64,000 nucleotides of DNA from NCBI GenBank assembly GCA_030272155.1, contig CP126203.1, positions 1,550,001 to 1,614,000 of the forward strand, read 5' to 3'. The stretch is from Tetradesmus obliquus. Lineage: Eukaryota > Chlorophyta > Chlorophyceae > Sphaeropleales > Scenedesmaceae. The notes beneath the pieces are model-generated. The model did no database searches, was not told the origin of the DNA, and was given only the letters and a program-made list of their open reading frames with translations. The translations under genes and the position numbers were made by a program. Below, piece after piece: positions 1-12,984 of this stretch; position 1 is the first letter of the stretch, and each line of letters begins with the position of its first letter.

Positions 1-515
1 GCAGTGACCGAGTCAATCTCCTGCAGGCCATTTCTCACACGAAGCTTAGCAGGCACTGCAACTGCGCCTGTAAGGTTCACCTGAATATAGTTTGATAATC
101 GTATCAAATAACTATAAGCACATTATACATTATATGGCTGGCACATGTGGGCTGTCGCAAAGGCAATCAACAAAAGGTTGGACATGCAGGCTCCGGAATA
201 GGGACAGTCATATACAATGCCATGCGGCATGTGCCCTGCTGTTGACCTAAGCCGGTTGAAACAGATCCAGATAGAACCCACAGCTGCTGGCGTGTAACAT
301 CTACGCACGCGTCAGACTGCAAGATGCATCAGATGCAGGCTTCTATCTTTCCAACTGGACCTCCTTTGCTAAGACTCACTCAGCTGTTGAACAGCTGCCC
401 AGTGCATCTCGACAAAATGTCAAAGTGTGGACAACTCAGCACAGTCCCAATGTTGACGTATTTATCTCTATATGTATAATCTCACACAGACAGCGCATGT
501 TTGAAAAAGCCCAAT
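1..515. other. Unassigned left-edge DNA
   Basis: I see no convincing exon here. A 21-bp word beginning ctccggaatagg at 191-211 recurs exactly at 956-976, inside the neighbouring inverted-repeat element. The two may therefore share an origin, or the element may have inserted into an older repeat. Confidence 0.4.
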
Positions 516-1163
516 ACCGTATGCGCAGTAAATGCAAGGCAGTGAGTTGGCGAGTTCGAGCGGCGACCAGTGACCGCTGCAGGTTTCCAGATTTACAACA
601 CTATATGCACAGCATATGAAGCGGGGATGATTGGTAACATGCATAAGCCAGAGGGGGGTCCAAGTGCATCCACATTGTGGTGGAGTCACTGCAGTGACCA
701 GTGACATGGCAACCTTAAACTCGCTGACTCGGCCAGGCAAGAAGTGAAATTCGAAGTTCAACTTGCTCGTTGCGAGATTTGCCGCGGACGGAGGCGAGTT
801 GCAACCGAGTTGCAGGTGAGTTGCGAGTTCAGTCGAGTTGGGGCGAGTTGAGAGTTGGCAGTGAGTTGGCGAGTTCGAGCGGCGAGGCGGATCGCGAGTT
901 CAGGTCCCTGTCTCAGTTCCAGTTCAGCGAGTTCTCCCCGTCTCCTCCCCCTCTACTCCGGAATAGGGACAGTCATCAATAATTCAAGGCACCTGGTGAA
1001 AAAAGTCTAAAACATTGGTTTTTGCGGTATGAAATTTCGGGCTCGTCACTGGGCAGTAGGAAAGAAGTGACTTAATTCACCTGTAATTATCGTTCAACTT
1101 TTTTTTGCGGTGAGTCGAAGTCTAATTTTTTTTTTGATAACTTGCATTTACTGCGCATACGGT
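516..1163. mobile_element. Candidate non-autonomous inverted-repeat DNA transposon (MITE-like)
   Basis: A perfect 23-bp inverted repeat bounds this 648-bp segment. The left arm (516-538) begins ACCGTATGCGCAG and the right arm (1141-1163) is its exact reverse complement, ending CTGCGCATACGGT. Each arm is flanked by AAT (513-515 and 1164-1166), which would fit a 3-bp target-site duplication. No transposase reading frame is present. The interior has a purine-rich run at about 770-930 built from the word CGAGTTG, a 27-bp internal direct repeat (about 540-566 and 858-884), and an A/T-rich right third. Family assignment is not possible by eye: a 3-bp target duplication is known for CACTA and Harbinger-like elements, but the ends do not read CACTA. 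A second genomic copy would settle whether it is mobile. Confidence 0.55.
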
Positions 1164-1648
1164 AATCACCCTTAGCGTCACACATCCTCCCTAAGGACTC
1201 CTACTAGGGACTTGGAAAATAAGAGCTGAGCGTTGATTTAGTTCACTCGTACCAATGAAATGTATCATCTGTATCTACAACAGGAATTGTTTTTGATGTC
1301 AAAAGGCCTGAAGTGGCAAGCTTGCAGCACCTGCTACAGGCGCAAACAGGCATCATCTGCAGATACTGTTGACAGCTGCTGATGCTGGGAAAGCATGGTC
1401 TGCGCTATTGTTATGGGGCAGGCTGCTGTGATGCGGGCACACTTGTTTGCAGGGGCAGCTGCTGTCATGCAGACTGTCCACGTGTGCTACTGCTGCCAGC
1501 AGTCTGCTGCTGCTGCTGCTGCTGCTGCCTAGCGTGAATCGTCTCACCTGCTACACTGCTTGAGCTCCCTTGCTAAGGTCGTCACAGTACGCAGTAGCGC
1601 CTTCCCTGTTAGCCTCCAGTCAGTGCTGAACTGAACGCTTTTAGCAAG
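1164..1648. other. No gene recognised
   Basis: The stretch 1164-1300 is relatively A/T-rich and the rest is ordinary. A CTG run at about 1500-1530 is present, but I see no supported exon. Confidence 0.35.
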
Positions 1649-1996
1649 GTGCCAGCAGGGGCTCCAGCTGCACTGCTGCTGCAGGGGCTGCAGGACAGGG
1701 TGCTTAGCACAGCAAGTGCCCGAGAATCCACGGGGTGCCAGAGCTCAGTGTCACCCATATTACTTAATCTCGCAATGATGTTTCATCCTGCACGCAGGAA
1801 CATCTCAAACCTTCTCGTTGATCAGGAGCATCTGACAATGGTCAGCAGCAGTACAGCTGCACTGGACAGGTTGACCACAGACGCACAATCGTGTAAACAG
1901 GACCTGGATGCAGACTTCACATACTTTGACATAGTCAGGAGGTCCATGATGTGCTTTCAATCTTCAGTAGGGCATTCCGAGCTGGCAGACACCTGA
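1649..1996 (+). CDS. Possible upstream exon of the MYND-like gene, uncertain
   Basis: An open stretch of about 115 codons has non-repetitive, protein-like composition and includes the segment NLLVDQEHLTMVSSSTAALD. It lies upstream of the first well-supported exon of the large gene at 2218. No splice donor with the right phase stands out, so the join to the next exon is not established. It could be an early exon of that gene or chance open frame. Confidence 0.25.
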   Translation: MPAGAPAALLLQGLQDRVLSTASARESTGCQSSVSPILLNLAMMFHPARRNISNLLVDQEHLTMVSSSTAALDRLTTDAQSCKQDLDADFTYFDIVRRSMMCFQSSVGHSELADT

Positions 1997-2217
1997 CAGT
2001 GACAGCAGGTCGGGGTGCTGCCATTACAACCGGCATCTACATTGGTCGTCCTTCGATCGGCTTGCACTGGTTCGACGTGAGCCTATTTCGATGCATTGCT
2101 CTTGAAATCGTTTCACGCTGCTCTGCCCCTGTCGCCTGCTGATGACAAGGCACTCGCCCGTGCATGCACGCTGTGTTGACTCATGATGATGCTTCTAAAA
2201 TCTCTTTCTGAATGTAG

Positions 2218-2878
2218 ATGCCAGTGAGATCCAGCGGGAGCGGTGCAGCGTCCGCAAAACTGCTTTGAAGTGGCTGGAGCAGTTCATGAGCAGCAATGCC
2301 GAGGGTCAGGCAAATTGCTGGGTCTGGGAAGGTTCAGCGGCGAGTGGAAGAGGCTGTACTGGTAAGGGCGCTTGACCAGGGGCAACAGCGCTCCCAGCTG
2401 CTGTCATATTGCAGAGCCAGTTTTGCAGTGCCCAACGCATGCTGTCCACCTGCTGTGTGAAGCATGCAGCAGCAGAGGAGGCCTCAGTGCTGGAGTGCTC
2501 AGTGCTTAAGGCTTAGTGCTGAATGTTTAACACAGCTCCGGCTGCCGCAGCAGCATGTGCTGCACTGTGGCATGAGCAGCTGCTGGAGTCCACAACCCTA
2601 GACCTAATTCAAGCCACACGCGCCTGCATTGCCTGGTTTCTTGATGCTCGTAATGCATGAGGTCCAGCAGCAGCAGCACTGCACTTTTACAAAACCCGTC
2701 TTTGCTGCTGCTACCGCTGCCTGTGTCTCTGGTCCACCCGCTCTGCACCACTACAACCTTGCAGGATGACTCCAGTGAGCAGCTGCAGCAGTCTATGGAG
2801 GAGGCTGATGGACTGCTGGGGCCGGAGGGGGCCATGTTGGTCCAGCAGGCAGCATCTGCACTCACTTGCTGCGTTGCA

Positions 2879-2913
<35 letters not shown>

Positions 2914-3093
2914 CTTGCAGGATGACTCCAGTGAGCAGCTGCAGCAGTCCATTGAGGAGGCTGATGGATTGCTGGGCCCGGAGGGGCCGGGGTTGGTGCA
3001 GCAGTCTTCCCATTGGCTCAGGACGATGAGTAGGGCACTTCCCTGGGAGGCAGACTCAAAAGAAGCAGGTGGGGCAGGCGGGTGTGGTCTTTG

Positions 3094-3130
<37 letters not shown>

Positions 3131-3363
3131 GTTAGTAGCAGCGGCAGCTGTGTTAAGTCGCCGGGCGCGCAGCAGCACCAGAGCGAATTGAGCCGCTTCG
3201 ATACCAGAGGCAGGCAGAAACCGCAGCGATACAGTGTAGCGGTGCAGGTGGCAGCATGTGTAGCAAGAGCAGGAGTAGGTGAGGAGTTGTGTAGTTAAAC
3301 AGAGTTGCAGCGCAGCAAGATGGTGTAAGGGCACAAGGTACATGAGGCATCCAGTCATAGAGG

Positions 3364-3412
<49 letters not shown>

Positions 3413-6400
3413 TAAATGCGGCTGGGGTTAGTGCAGTATAATGTGCATGCATCCGGATTTGTTTGTTGGATTATTGTGTAATGTGTTTTCTGCCTGCAGA
3501 CACGTTTCTGGAGAGCTCATGGCAACTTAACCTGCTGCTGCCAACAAGGTCGCCGGCTGCGCACTGCTGGCATGTGTTGTTTTGTGTGCCTGCAGGCACG
3601 TTTTTGGAGGATTGATGGCGCCTGCAGCTCCATCTGGGGTGGTTACAAGAGGTGCTGCCATGCATTCAACATTCCAAATTGGTTTTGAAGTTGAATTTGT
3701 CTTTGTGTTGTTCTGACTGCAGGTCCTTTCTTGGAGAGCAGGTGGCGACTTGACCTGCTGCTGCCAAGGTCGCGTGGCTGCGCACTGCTGGCATGTGTTG
3801 TGTTGTGTGCCTGCAGGCGCGTATTTGGAGGATTGGTGGCGCCTGCAGCTGCATCTGGGGTGGTTGCAAGCGGCGCTGCCATGCATTCATAGTTTCCAAT
3901 GTGTTTTTGATCGTCTTTTTGTTGTTGTGACTGCAGGTCCTTTCTTGGAGAGCTGGTGGCGACTCCACCTGCGGCTGCCGAGGGGAGGCGGCGGCGCACT
4001 GCTGGCATGTGTTGTGTTGTATGCCTGCAGGCGCAAACTTGGAGGATCGGTGGCGCATGCAGCTGTATCTGGGGTTGTCGCAAGAGGTGCTGCCATGCAT
4101 TCATAATCTCCAATATGATTCCATTGTCTTTGTGTTGTTTTGACTGCAGGTCCTTTCTTGGAGAGCTGGTGGCGACTCCACCTGCGGCTGCTGAGGGGAG
4201 GCGGCTGCGCGCTGCTGGCATGTGTTGTGTTGTAAAGGGAGATTTTTGTTGTGTGCCTGCAGGCACGTATTTGGCGGCGCCTGCAGCTCCATCTGGGGTG
4301 GTTGCAAGAGGCGCCGCAACACATTCATACTTGCCAATTACATTTGATTGTCCATGTGTTGTGTTGACTGCAGGTCCTTTCTTGGAGAGCTGGTGGCGAC
4401 TCCACCTGCGGCTGCCAAGGTCACGTGGCTGCGCGCTGCTGGCATGTGTTGTGTTGTGTGCCTGCAGGCGTGTAATGGGAGGATTGATGGCACCTGCAGC
4501 TGCATCTAGGGTGGTTGCAAGAGGTGCTGCCATGCATTCTTTCATTCCACAATTTGATTTTATTGTCTTTATGTTGTTTTGACTGCAGGTCCTTTCTTGG
4601 AGAGTTGGTGGCGACTGCACCTGCGGCTGCCGAGGGGAGGCGGCGGCGCACTGCTTGCGTACGAGCGCGCGATGCGTCTGCGCGGCTACGTGGAAAGGGC
4701 GAGCCGCCCCAACCTGCTGGCCCACGAGCCAAGCCTAGACGCTGTGCTGACGTGAGTGCTGCGGCTGTGTTTGCTTGCTTTTAGTTCTGGGGCTTGTGCA
4801 TATTCATGTGCCTGTGGTGTGTCTGCGAGGCTACGTGGAAAGGCCCAGCCGCCCCAACCTGCTGGCACACGAGCCGAGCCTAGAAGCTGCGCTGACGTGA
4901 GTGCTGTGCTCAATGGTTTAGCGCTGCGGTTTCTGCACGCTTGTATGTAAGTTAAAGTGGTGTGGCTGCGGGGCAACGTGGAGCGCGGCAGCCGCTCCAA
5001 CCTGCTGGCACACGAGCCGAGCCCAGACGCTGCGCTGATGTGAGTGCTGCGGCTGTGTTTGCGTGCTTTAGGTGCTGGGTTTGTGCATATTCATGTGCCT
5101 GTGGTGTGGCTGCATGGCTACGTGGAGCGCGCCAGCCGCCCCAACCTGCTGGCACACGAGCCGAGCCTAGACGGTGTGCTGACGTGAGTAATGCGGCTGT
5201 ATGTGGGTTGTTTAGGTGCTGCTGTGTTTGCGGTTTGTGCACGCTTGTCTGTAAGTGGTGCTGCTGCGCGGCTATGTAGCGCGCGGCAGCCGCCCCAACC
5301 TGCTGGCACACGAGCCGAGCCTAGAAGCTGCGCTGACGTAGCGCTGTGTTTGACGGTCGAGTGCTGCGGTTTCTGCACGCTTGTATGTAAGTGGTGCGTC
5401 TGCGCGGCTACGTGGAGCGCGCCAGCCGTCTGAATTTGCTGGCCCACGAGCCAAGCCTAGACGCTGTGCTGACGTGGGTGCTGTGTTTGGGGTCTTGGTG
5501 CTGCTGTGTGTTCGGGCTGTTGTGCGCATGATGCTGCTGGTGGCGTGGCTACGTCGAGCGCGGCATCTGCCAGAACCTGGCGGCACACACGCCGCCAGTT
5601 TACAGGTTCTCTGTGCTTGATGCGCTTGCAGGGGCTCTGGGCAGGCACAAGTTGTATCAGAGATGCTTGGGGAGGAAAAGCAGGTCGTGCTTGCAGGGGC
5701 TTGTGAATACACACACTAAGGTTGTGTTGTTCTGTGTCTGGTGTGCTTGCAGGGGCTCTGTGCAGGCACAAGACATATCAGATCTGCTGGGCGAAGCCAA
5801 GCCGAGCGTGATGCTGGAGGCGTGGGGCGAGGTGCCCCAGCCTGAGCGCGCAAAGCTGCTGCTGCAGTACACACACGTCGTCACAAACGTCAGGTAAACA
5901 TATGTGTGTGGTAGTGCCTGCCGTCAAGTACTTACTCTTTGCAAGATTGTGGTTCTGGCCTTTGTGTCGTGCTACTGTCTAGAAAGGTGTCTGCCACAGC
6001 TTCCGGCGCAGTCTCTGGTGGCTGAACCTGCATCAAGCGTGCCCGGCAAGGCCTGACAGCAGATGTGCATGTTGCTGCTGTGTCTCTGCTGCAGGCAGCA
6101 TCGTTTCATGAGTGTGGGCAAGCTGTCATGAGTGTGGGTAGCTGCTACAGGAACTACACGCTGCATGCTCTCACACACTTGCTGTTTCTGCTGCTGCTGC
6201 TACTGCTGCTGCTGCTGCTGCTGCTGCTGTTCTCCTGCTGCAGGCAGCATGGTTTCGCGAGTGTGGGCAAGCTGTCATGAGTGTGGGTAGCTGCTACAGG
6301 ATCTACACGCTGCATGATCTCACACACTTGCTGTTTCTGCTGCTGCTGCTACTGCTGCTGCTGCTGCTGCTGCTTTTTCTCCTGCTGCAGGCAGCATGGT

Positions 6401-9290
6401 TTCGCGAGTGTTGGCAAGCTGTCCCCCCACAGCCCCCTGGGGCAGCTGCTGCTGCATGGGCTGCAGCTGATGCTGGGCATGGCCTTTGACGGCAGCATAC
6501 GCCAGCAGCTGGAGAGCAGGCTGGGCAGGTGCGTTACATAACAATGTAACAACTTTTAAATTTGTAGCCATGTTTGACTTTTGTTGGGATGTGGTACTTG
6601 CAGCAGCCTTCCGGCGTACCATTTCTGGTGGCAGCAATCTTGGGCAGCAAGTGTATTATGCAGCTTTATAACAGCTCCATAATAGGCCTTTGAAAACTAC
6701 TAGCCCTGTGTGCTGCCCTGCCGCACATTCTGCTGTTCTTCCTCATTGTCTGTCCTGCAATACTGCTCAGACGTACCTAGACCGTCACTCACCTGCCTGT
6801 GCTCTGCGCTGCCGAGCATTCTCTTCTTTGCTCGCTGTTGTATGCTGCAGCGCTGCTCGGCTGTAGTTTTTGACCAGCGTTGACCTGTATGTGCCGCTGC
6901 CCTGCTGTGCCTGCTGTGTCCCTGCTGCCCTGCCACCTGTCCTGCAGTGCTGCACGGCTCTACTTTCCTAACATGGAGAAGGGCCGGCTGCAAGCCCTCT
7001 ACCAACACAACAACAAAGCAGGCCTCCTAGGAGGCCAGATTGCCCTAGCTGGCCTGACGGTGCCCCTGCCTCCTGCAAGCAGCCAGGTAGGGTGTTTCCT
7101 GCAAGCATGCACAACAGTCCTGTGTCGTATGCGCCTGATTCATGCGTGCTATATGCTCTGGAACAGCTGCTGTCACTCGCGGTTAGACTTTTGGTAGGCC
7201 TGGCAGTGCCCGTGCCTCCTGCAAGCAGCCCAGTGAGTTTCTGTTTCCTGCAAGCATGCGGACAATCTGCTTCTTGCTTGCTTTGAGCATGCACTGTGTA
7301 AGTTCCTCTGTTGCTGCTGCCGCCTGTTTGCGTCTGTTTTGTGACCCTACTGATGTCTGCATCTTCTTTTACTCATGCATATTGTCATTTTCACCGCATG
7401 ATGTTCATGCAAATCGTCATGTCACCTCCAGCATCTCCTGCAAGCGCAGCCATTGACCTCCGTGTGACTTTTTCCCGCCGTGCAGCTGCCCATGTTTGAC
7501 CAGCTGAGCCTCAGCTGCCAGCTGTCATTTGCAAGTGACGTCCTGCAGAGGCTGCTGTGCAAAGAGTGAGTCAAACCCTGACACCCTGCACTCGCCAGCA
7601 CTGGTCTACATGAGCGCTGCTGGGCATGGCAGACTGCTTTCAAAGCTCACCACTGTCAGTCCAATGTGTCAAACATGCTTGCACCAAACTGCTTCCTGCA
7701 GGCATGTAATGTGACCCAGCAGCCATCTACATCTCTCAGATGCACACATACAAACATTTCTCATGTGCGCATCACCTGCTGCAGCAGCTCCGCTTCTTTG
7801 GTCAAACTCTCATGTGTGCATCACCTGCTGCATCAGCTCCGCCTTTTTGGTCAAACTCCTACTCATTTTTGGTCCAGCTCACTGACCTCCACCTTTCCTT
7901 TACGACCTTTGCACAACCTGCTGCTGCACATGCTCTGCAGTCAGCCGCTGCCTGATGACCACGCGCTGAGCTTTGCAGCTTTTCAAAAGCTGCTGCTGCT
8001 GGGGCTGCTAGCCCCGCTGGAAGAGGCCACAGCAGCAGCAAGCGGCCGCAAGGGAGGCCAGCATGTAGCGCTGGCAGCAGCACGGGCAGACAGGCAACGC
8101 ATTGCAGCGGCGCGGCAGGTGTGGCAAGTGTATGATGACCCTTCAACTTGCCGATTGTCGGCCTTAGTGTTATTTCAGGGTTCTGCATCCTAGCTCTGTT
8201 TTGGGTTCGATTGCACAGCAGTGTCCGGCTTTACGTGGCAAGCCACACTTTGCTGCTTGGCTCTGCTTCTTCATGATGCAAAGCTGGGTCAATCTTTTGT
8301 TACATGTGTTACTTGGGTCAAAGTAACGCTGCTGGTGCTGCGTCTGCCTGCAGGAGGAGCAGCAGGGAGCTGCTGCAGCAATGTGCGAGGCTGTGCAGCA
8401 GCTGCGGTTGGTTTTGTATGAAACAGTAACACAGCACGCACAGATCGGCCAAGCAGCACTGCAGCTGCTTGCTGCAGAAGCAGCAGCATCAGCAGGCTCT
8501 GCCAAGCAGCAGCAGCAGCAGCAGGTGCAGCAGGTTGTGCAAGGCGTGGACTTGGCAGCGCTGTGCTCACCAAGCCGCAGCAGCAGCAGCCAGCAGCAGC
8601 AGCAGCAGCAGCAGGCGCTGCTGCAGGCTTGCATGGCGGCTGCATGGCCCACAGCCATCCAGCCTGCAATGTTCACAGAAGAACCAGGTAGCTCCAAGCC
8701 AGAGAATCAAGCAGCAGGAAAGCAGCAGCAGCAGCAGCAGGATAGACAGCAGCAGCAGCAGCAGCAGGAGTCAGGTGTGGCACGGTTGATGGAAACTGTG
8801 CAGAGCATACCCAGCATTAGCACACAGCAGCAACAGCAGCAGCAACAGCAGCTTCTGCCAGAGCAGGAACTCATATCAAGTTTGTCGCAGCTGTTATTGA
8901 AACAGTACGGGGCTACCAGCAGCAGCAGCAGCAGCAGCAGCAGTGCTAGCACGACTAGCAGTATTGATGCAGGATCAGCAGCAGCAGCAGGTAGCGCAGC
9001 ATGTTCACTCAGCTTACAGAAAATAGATGGCAGCCTGCAGCTACAGGGGTATGTCGGGCATGCGTGCAACTTGCTGCTGCTGCGGACCCTTTCAGAAGCC
9101 CCAGCCTGTAGCTCTGCTGCTTGGACTGAGGACAGCATGGTGCAGCTTCTGGAGTTGCTGTTAGACGTTGAAGCAGTAAAGAGTCAGGCAGCTGAGGCAG
9201 CATATCAAGCTGAGGTGAAGGTACAGATGGGGACTTTCCTAGCCATGCAGCAGGAAGCAGATGGCGGCAGCAGCAGCAGTGCGGCAGCAG

Positions 9291-9336
<46 letters not shown>

Positions 9337-11629
9337 GCAGGGTCAGCAGCAGGTGCTGCAGCAGCCTGTGCATGTTATTCTTGTGAAAGGCTTGATCGAC
9401 ATGATCCAGCGCATGCGTTTGTTTAAGGAGCAGTTGCTGCAAGATCCAGAAACTGCTGCTGCTGCCAGCAGCAGCAGCAATGCGCCGCCATCATCAGCAG
9501 AGCCAGCCGCATTTCAGCTGAAAAATAAGCAGCAGCAGCGGCAGAACGGCAGGAATGTCAGCAGAACACAAGAGCAGCAGCGACAGCAGCAGGACAGCTC
9601 AGGCCCTCAGTCTTTGAATGCACGGGCACGAGAAGCAGCTCAGCAGCAGCAGCAGCAGCAGCAGCAAGCTTACAGCTCTGATGATGATGCGGATATGCAG
9701 CAGCAGGCGGCTGCCGCAACAGCAGCAGCTGCTGCTGCCGTTGCTGCTGCTGCTGACAAGGAGGACTTCTGGCGGCTGCAGGCAGTACAGTTGTACCGCA
9801 GCAGCAGGCCTGAGGGCTGGCGGTGGCTGGGTCAGCACTTTGAAGATGCCAGCAGTAGCAACAACCAGCCTGGCTTCTGGGGCTTGGTGAGTTTTGAGGG
9901 TTTTGGGCTGATAACAACCTGAACCTTAGCCAGATGCTGCAAGCGGTGGTCAAGCAGCACCATCCGTGTCATGCTCATCACCTCAAACTCGGTATGTTTG
10001 CGAGCTGCTCCTGCAGCTCTGCTACTTCCTGTCATTGGAGTAGATCTCATCTGCGCTTCCGCAAAGCAGGTGTTGTGGCCTCCGCTGCTGCTGATGCTGA
10101 CATACATCTGCATCCTGCTGACATACACCTGCTTGCTGCTGCTGCAGGTGCGCTACATTATGTCATATGACCAGCTGAACCTGCACTTTCTCGAAGCAGG
10201 TGTTGTGGCTCCCGCTGCTGCTGCTGCTGACACATACTCGCATGCTGCTGCCGCTGCTGCTATCACTGCTGCTGCTGCTGCTGCAGGTGCGCTACTTCCT
10301 GTCATACGACCAGCTGAACCTGCGCTTCCGCGAAGCAGGTGTTGTGGCCTCCGCTGTACGAGCTACCTGGAAGCAGCCAGGCTGGAACCCCCCTGAGAAT
10401 GAGGCGGCAATTGGGCTGCTCAGCAGGCAGGCGGCCCGTTGCGCCAACAAGATGCAGGCGCTGGCTGCGGTACAGGCAGGCACCTTTTGAAGTTTGTTAT
10501 TGTGTTACTTTTGTGCCAGTTTGAAATAGGATGAGATGTCACATCGTTGGTGAATGAGGCGGCAATTGGGCTGCTCAGCAGGCTGGCGGCACGCTGCGCC
10601 AACAAGATGCAGGCGCTGGCTGCGGTACAGGCAGGCACTTTTTTGAAGTCTGTTATTTTGTTACTTACTTGTGCCAGTTTAAGTTAGGATGGCGTGTCGC
10701 ATCGTAGGTGGCTGAGGCGGCAATTGGGCTGCTCAGCAGGCAGGCGGCACGCTGCGCCAACAAGATGCAGGCGCTGGCCGCGGTACAGGCAGGCACTTTT
10801 TTCGAAAGTTTGTTATTGTGTTACTTTTCTGCAGCTTTTGTGTTACATAACTTGTTGCACGGCTGACGAATGACAAGGAAGTGGAGCAGACAGGCGCCGC
10901 GCTGCGCCAACAAGATGCAGGAGCTGGCCGCGGTACAGGCAGGCATTTGAAGTTTGTCATTGTGTTACTTTTGCCGCTTTGTTTTGTAATGGCTGTTACC
11001 TTGTTGCTGGATGTTGAGGAAGACGCGCAGCTGAGCAGGATCGCGCAGCAGCGAGCTGATCAGGTTGACACTTGCACCCCTGATCTTTTACTGCTGTGTT
11101 TGGTTGCAGTTTGTGCGTTGCCGGATGCAACACCAGCAGCACCCATCAGGCATGCATGCCGCAGCCAGCATTCATGAATGAAACCAGTGCCGCTGCATCT
11201 CAGTCTGCCTGACTCTATGCCCGGTCGCTGCTGCTGCTGCTGCTGCTGCCTGTTTGTTTCTTGCAGCATTCCATTATGCCAGTGTGGCCAGATTCCAACC
11301 CCATTGCTGCCGGCTCCCTAGCAGCGCTGCTGCAGCTGGCCTGCCTATCCGGCAGCGCCCCTTGCCTGCTAGCCTATTGCGACCTGAAGCCAGCCGCAAA
11401 AGCAGCAGCAGCAGCAGCAACAGCAGCAGCGCACAGCAAGGGCAGCAGCAGCGGCAGCAGCACACGCGCGCCGGCTGCTAATGTCGTGTACCCAGATCCT
11501 GACATGGTCAGTGATGACGATGATGACGATGCTGCTGCCGTCTTTGAGTCGCCGCTGACCAGCCCAGCCGGCAGAGTTGCTGCTGCTGCTGCTGCTGCTG
11601 ATAATGGTGATGCCTTTGAAGAATGCCTT

Positions 11630-11668
<39 letters not shown>

Positions 11669-12951
11669 GGGTTCCTGTCGCCTTCAGCCTCGTGTGAGCT
11701 AGCAGCAGCGAGTGCTGAAGACAGCAGCACAGACGGCAGCAGCAGCACGCAGAAGGAGGCTTTTGGAGCAGCGCTGGCAGCAGCAGCAGCTGCTGCCGTA
11801 GGGGGCAGCAGCAGCAGCAGCAGCAAGGCGGCTGCGTCTGGCGCTGCAGATGCTGCTGCTGCTGCCGCTGCTGTGCAGTGGTCTGGATCTCCGCTGCATT
11901 TGAGTGTGTGTGTTGCCCTGGGGCCTCTTTTTGAGGAAGCGCAGCAGGGGCCCTGCCTTACAAGGCTTATGCAGCTGCTGGTACAGTATTATGCTGACAC
12001 ACATGCAGCAGCACACCAGCTGGGGTCAGTGCTGGAGCAGCAGCTGCAGCAGCAGCAAGGCAGCAGCAGCTATGCGCATAGGTACGGCAGCAGCAGCAGA
12101 ACAGCAGCAGCAGCAAAGCAGCAGGCAGCAGATCTGCCTGGCAGCAGTAGGCTGCTGGTGCTGCTGATGGGGCTGTATCACCTGGAGATGCGCAAGCAGC
12201 AGCAGCAACAGTGGCAGCAGCAGCAGTGGCTTGCGCGGCAGCGGCAGCGCGGGCGATCCGCACAGCTCAGCAGCAGCAGCAGCAGCAGCAGCAGCGTTTA
12301 CGAGGACCAAACTATCAGGCTGCAGAGCTGTTTTGGAGCCGCTCACTATGCAGGTCAGTTGTCTGACCTGCTGTGGTATTGCACCCTGCAGCCGGATGCA
12401 ACAGCCGGCCTCAGCAGCAGCAGCAGCAGCAGCAGCAAGGACGTGTGCCCGATCGCGTCGGAGCTGATGCATGAGCACCTAAACCTGCAGCACAGGTTCA
12501 AACCTGCTGACTGCACACTGCTCAGCAAGGTCCCTGGCGACAGGCGCAATGACATGTTGCTAGGGTGCTGGCTAGAGGGTTTTGGAGATCCAGCAGAGGA
12601 GGTTATAAAACCGCGGTTCCGCCAGGATCTGGATTGCTGGCGTGCGCTCAGTGAGACCTGCGACGGCTGCGGCGTGCGCGGCAGCAGCAGCAGGCCGCTG
12701 CAGCTGTGCGTGCGCTGCGAGTGTGCCGTGCTGTGTTGGAAATGCATCGCATCGGAGGGACACCCAACAGAAGCGTGCAGCGAGTTATTAAACCTGCAGG
12801 ATGATTTGCGGGAGGCGCAGCAGTACAAGCAACTCGAAATGTGCCGCTGTAACGACTGCATCAGCCGCCGGCTGGTGCAGCTGAGGGCGTTTGAGATGCG
12901 GCCTAGATTCTCGCCGCTGCAGCAGCTGCTGGTGCCCTGGCAGCATTGGCT

Positions 12952-12984
<33 letters not shown>

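Noticed and set aside
3643-4725. Long minus-strand open frame (360 codons) opposite the acceptor array
   Set aside because: It is the antisense of a tandem repeat: each unit is stop-free in that frame, so length is inflated. The plus strand has phase-consistent exons.
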